Origin: DATMER01 sp963844885
GTDB taxonomy: Bacteria; Acidobacteriota; Thermoanaerobaculia; Multivoradales; UBA5704
DNA length: 64,000 bases
Direction of reading: 5' to 3'
Assembly (NCBI GenBank): GCA_963844885.1
Contig: CAWJQA010000006.1
Span: 62,001-126,000, forward strand
Made by a program: the position numbers and the translations under genes. The notes below the pieces were generated by a model. The model searched no databases. It was not told where the DNA came from and saw only the letters and a program-made list of their open reading frames with translations. Below, piece by piece: positions 62,009 to 64,000 of the stretch. How positions within the stretch are numbered: position 1 is the first letter of the stretch; the number at the start of each line of letters is the position of its first letter.

Positions 62009-64000
<1,992 letters not shown>

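Overview
The window is GC-rich bacterial chromosome with tightly packed operons, many ATGA/GTGA/TTGA stop-start overlaps, and signal peptides and lipoprotein signals of a Gram-negative type. A mevalonate pathway, a Nuo-type complex I with Rex, an M1 aminopeptidase, a TPR-CHAT protein and short dispersed hairpin repeats fit an uncultured or little-studied Acidobacteriota-like lineage (possibly Thermoanaerobaculia). That placement is an inference from style, not a phylogenetic result.

Layout. 0-2.6 kb: end of a threonine dehydratase (-), an XRE regulator (+), a PLP aminotransferase (-). 3.1-9.5 kb: an isoprenoid operon of polyprenyl diphosphate synthase, type 2 IPP isomerase, class I HMG-CoA reductase, mevalonate kinase, a mevalonate (di)phosphate decarboxylase and isopentenyl phosphate kinase. 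No phosphomevalonate kinase is present, so the route probably runs through isopentenyl phosphate. 9.5-11.6 kb: remains of two squalene/phytoene synthase genes. 11.6-14.5 kb: M1 aminopeptidase lipoprotein, a small helical protein, and an AhpD-like gene with an in-frame TGA in the active site (CxxU) followed at once by a SECIS-like hairpin, a strong selenoprotein candidate and the main find. 14.5-14.9 kb: nineteen 20-bp tandem repeats. 14.9-24.6 kb (-): RND exporter, two secreted proteins that share an unusual promoter element, DoxX, and a STAND/TPR protein.

24.7-32.7 kb (+): der, lipoprotein, threonine synthase, serine hydrolase, thiolase, short-chain dehydrogenase, CHASE-PAS histidine kinase. 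33.2-38.5 kb: RNase R (-), tRNA-Leu(CAG), polysaccharide deacetylase (-), Uma2 nuclease, TPR membrane protein. 38.7-50.2 kb: nuoAEFGHJKLMN-rex with a near-perfect Rex operator ahead of nuoA; nuoB, C, D and I are missing from the cluster. 50.2-53.0 kb (-): nuclease-like protein, 42-bp tandem repeats, FMN reductase; two of these genes share a predicted near-leaderless promoter. 53.0-58.0 kb (+): ECF sigma factor, zinc-finger anti-sigma factor, small proline-rich protein, TPR-CHAT protease-like protein, secreted protein. 58.1-64 kb (-): rsmD, secreted protein, DHH-CBS-tRNA nucleotidyltransferase, and the 3' part of dnaE.

Sequence quality: the M1 aminopeptidase, nuoF, nuoH, and above all nuoL, nuoM and nuoN are broken by many single-base shifts. 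Almost all are +1, and conserved protein continues in the next frame. I read these as uncorrected insertion errors rather than decay, so those gene spans are approximate.
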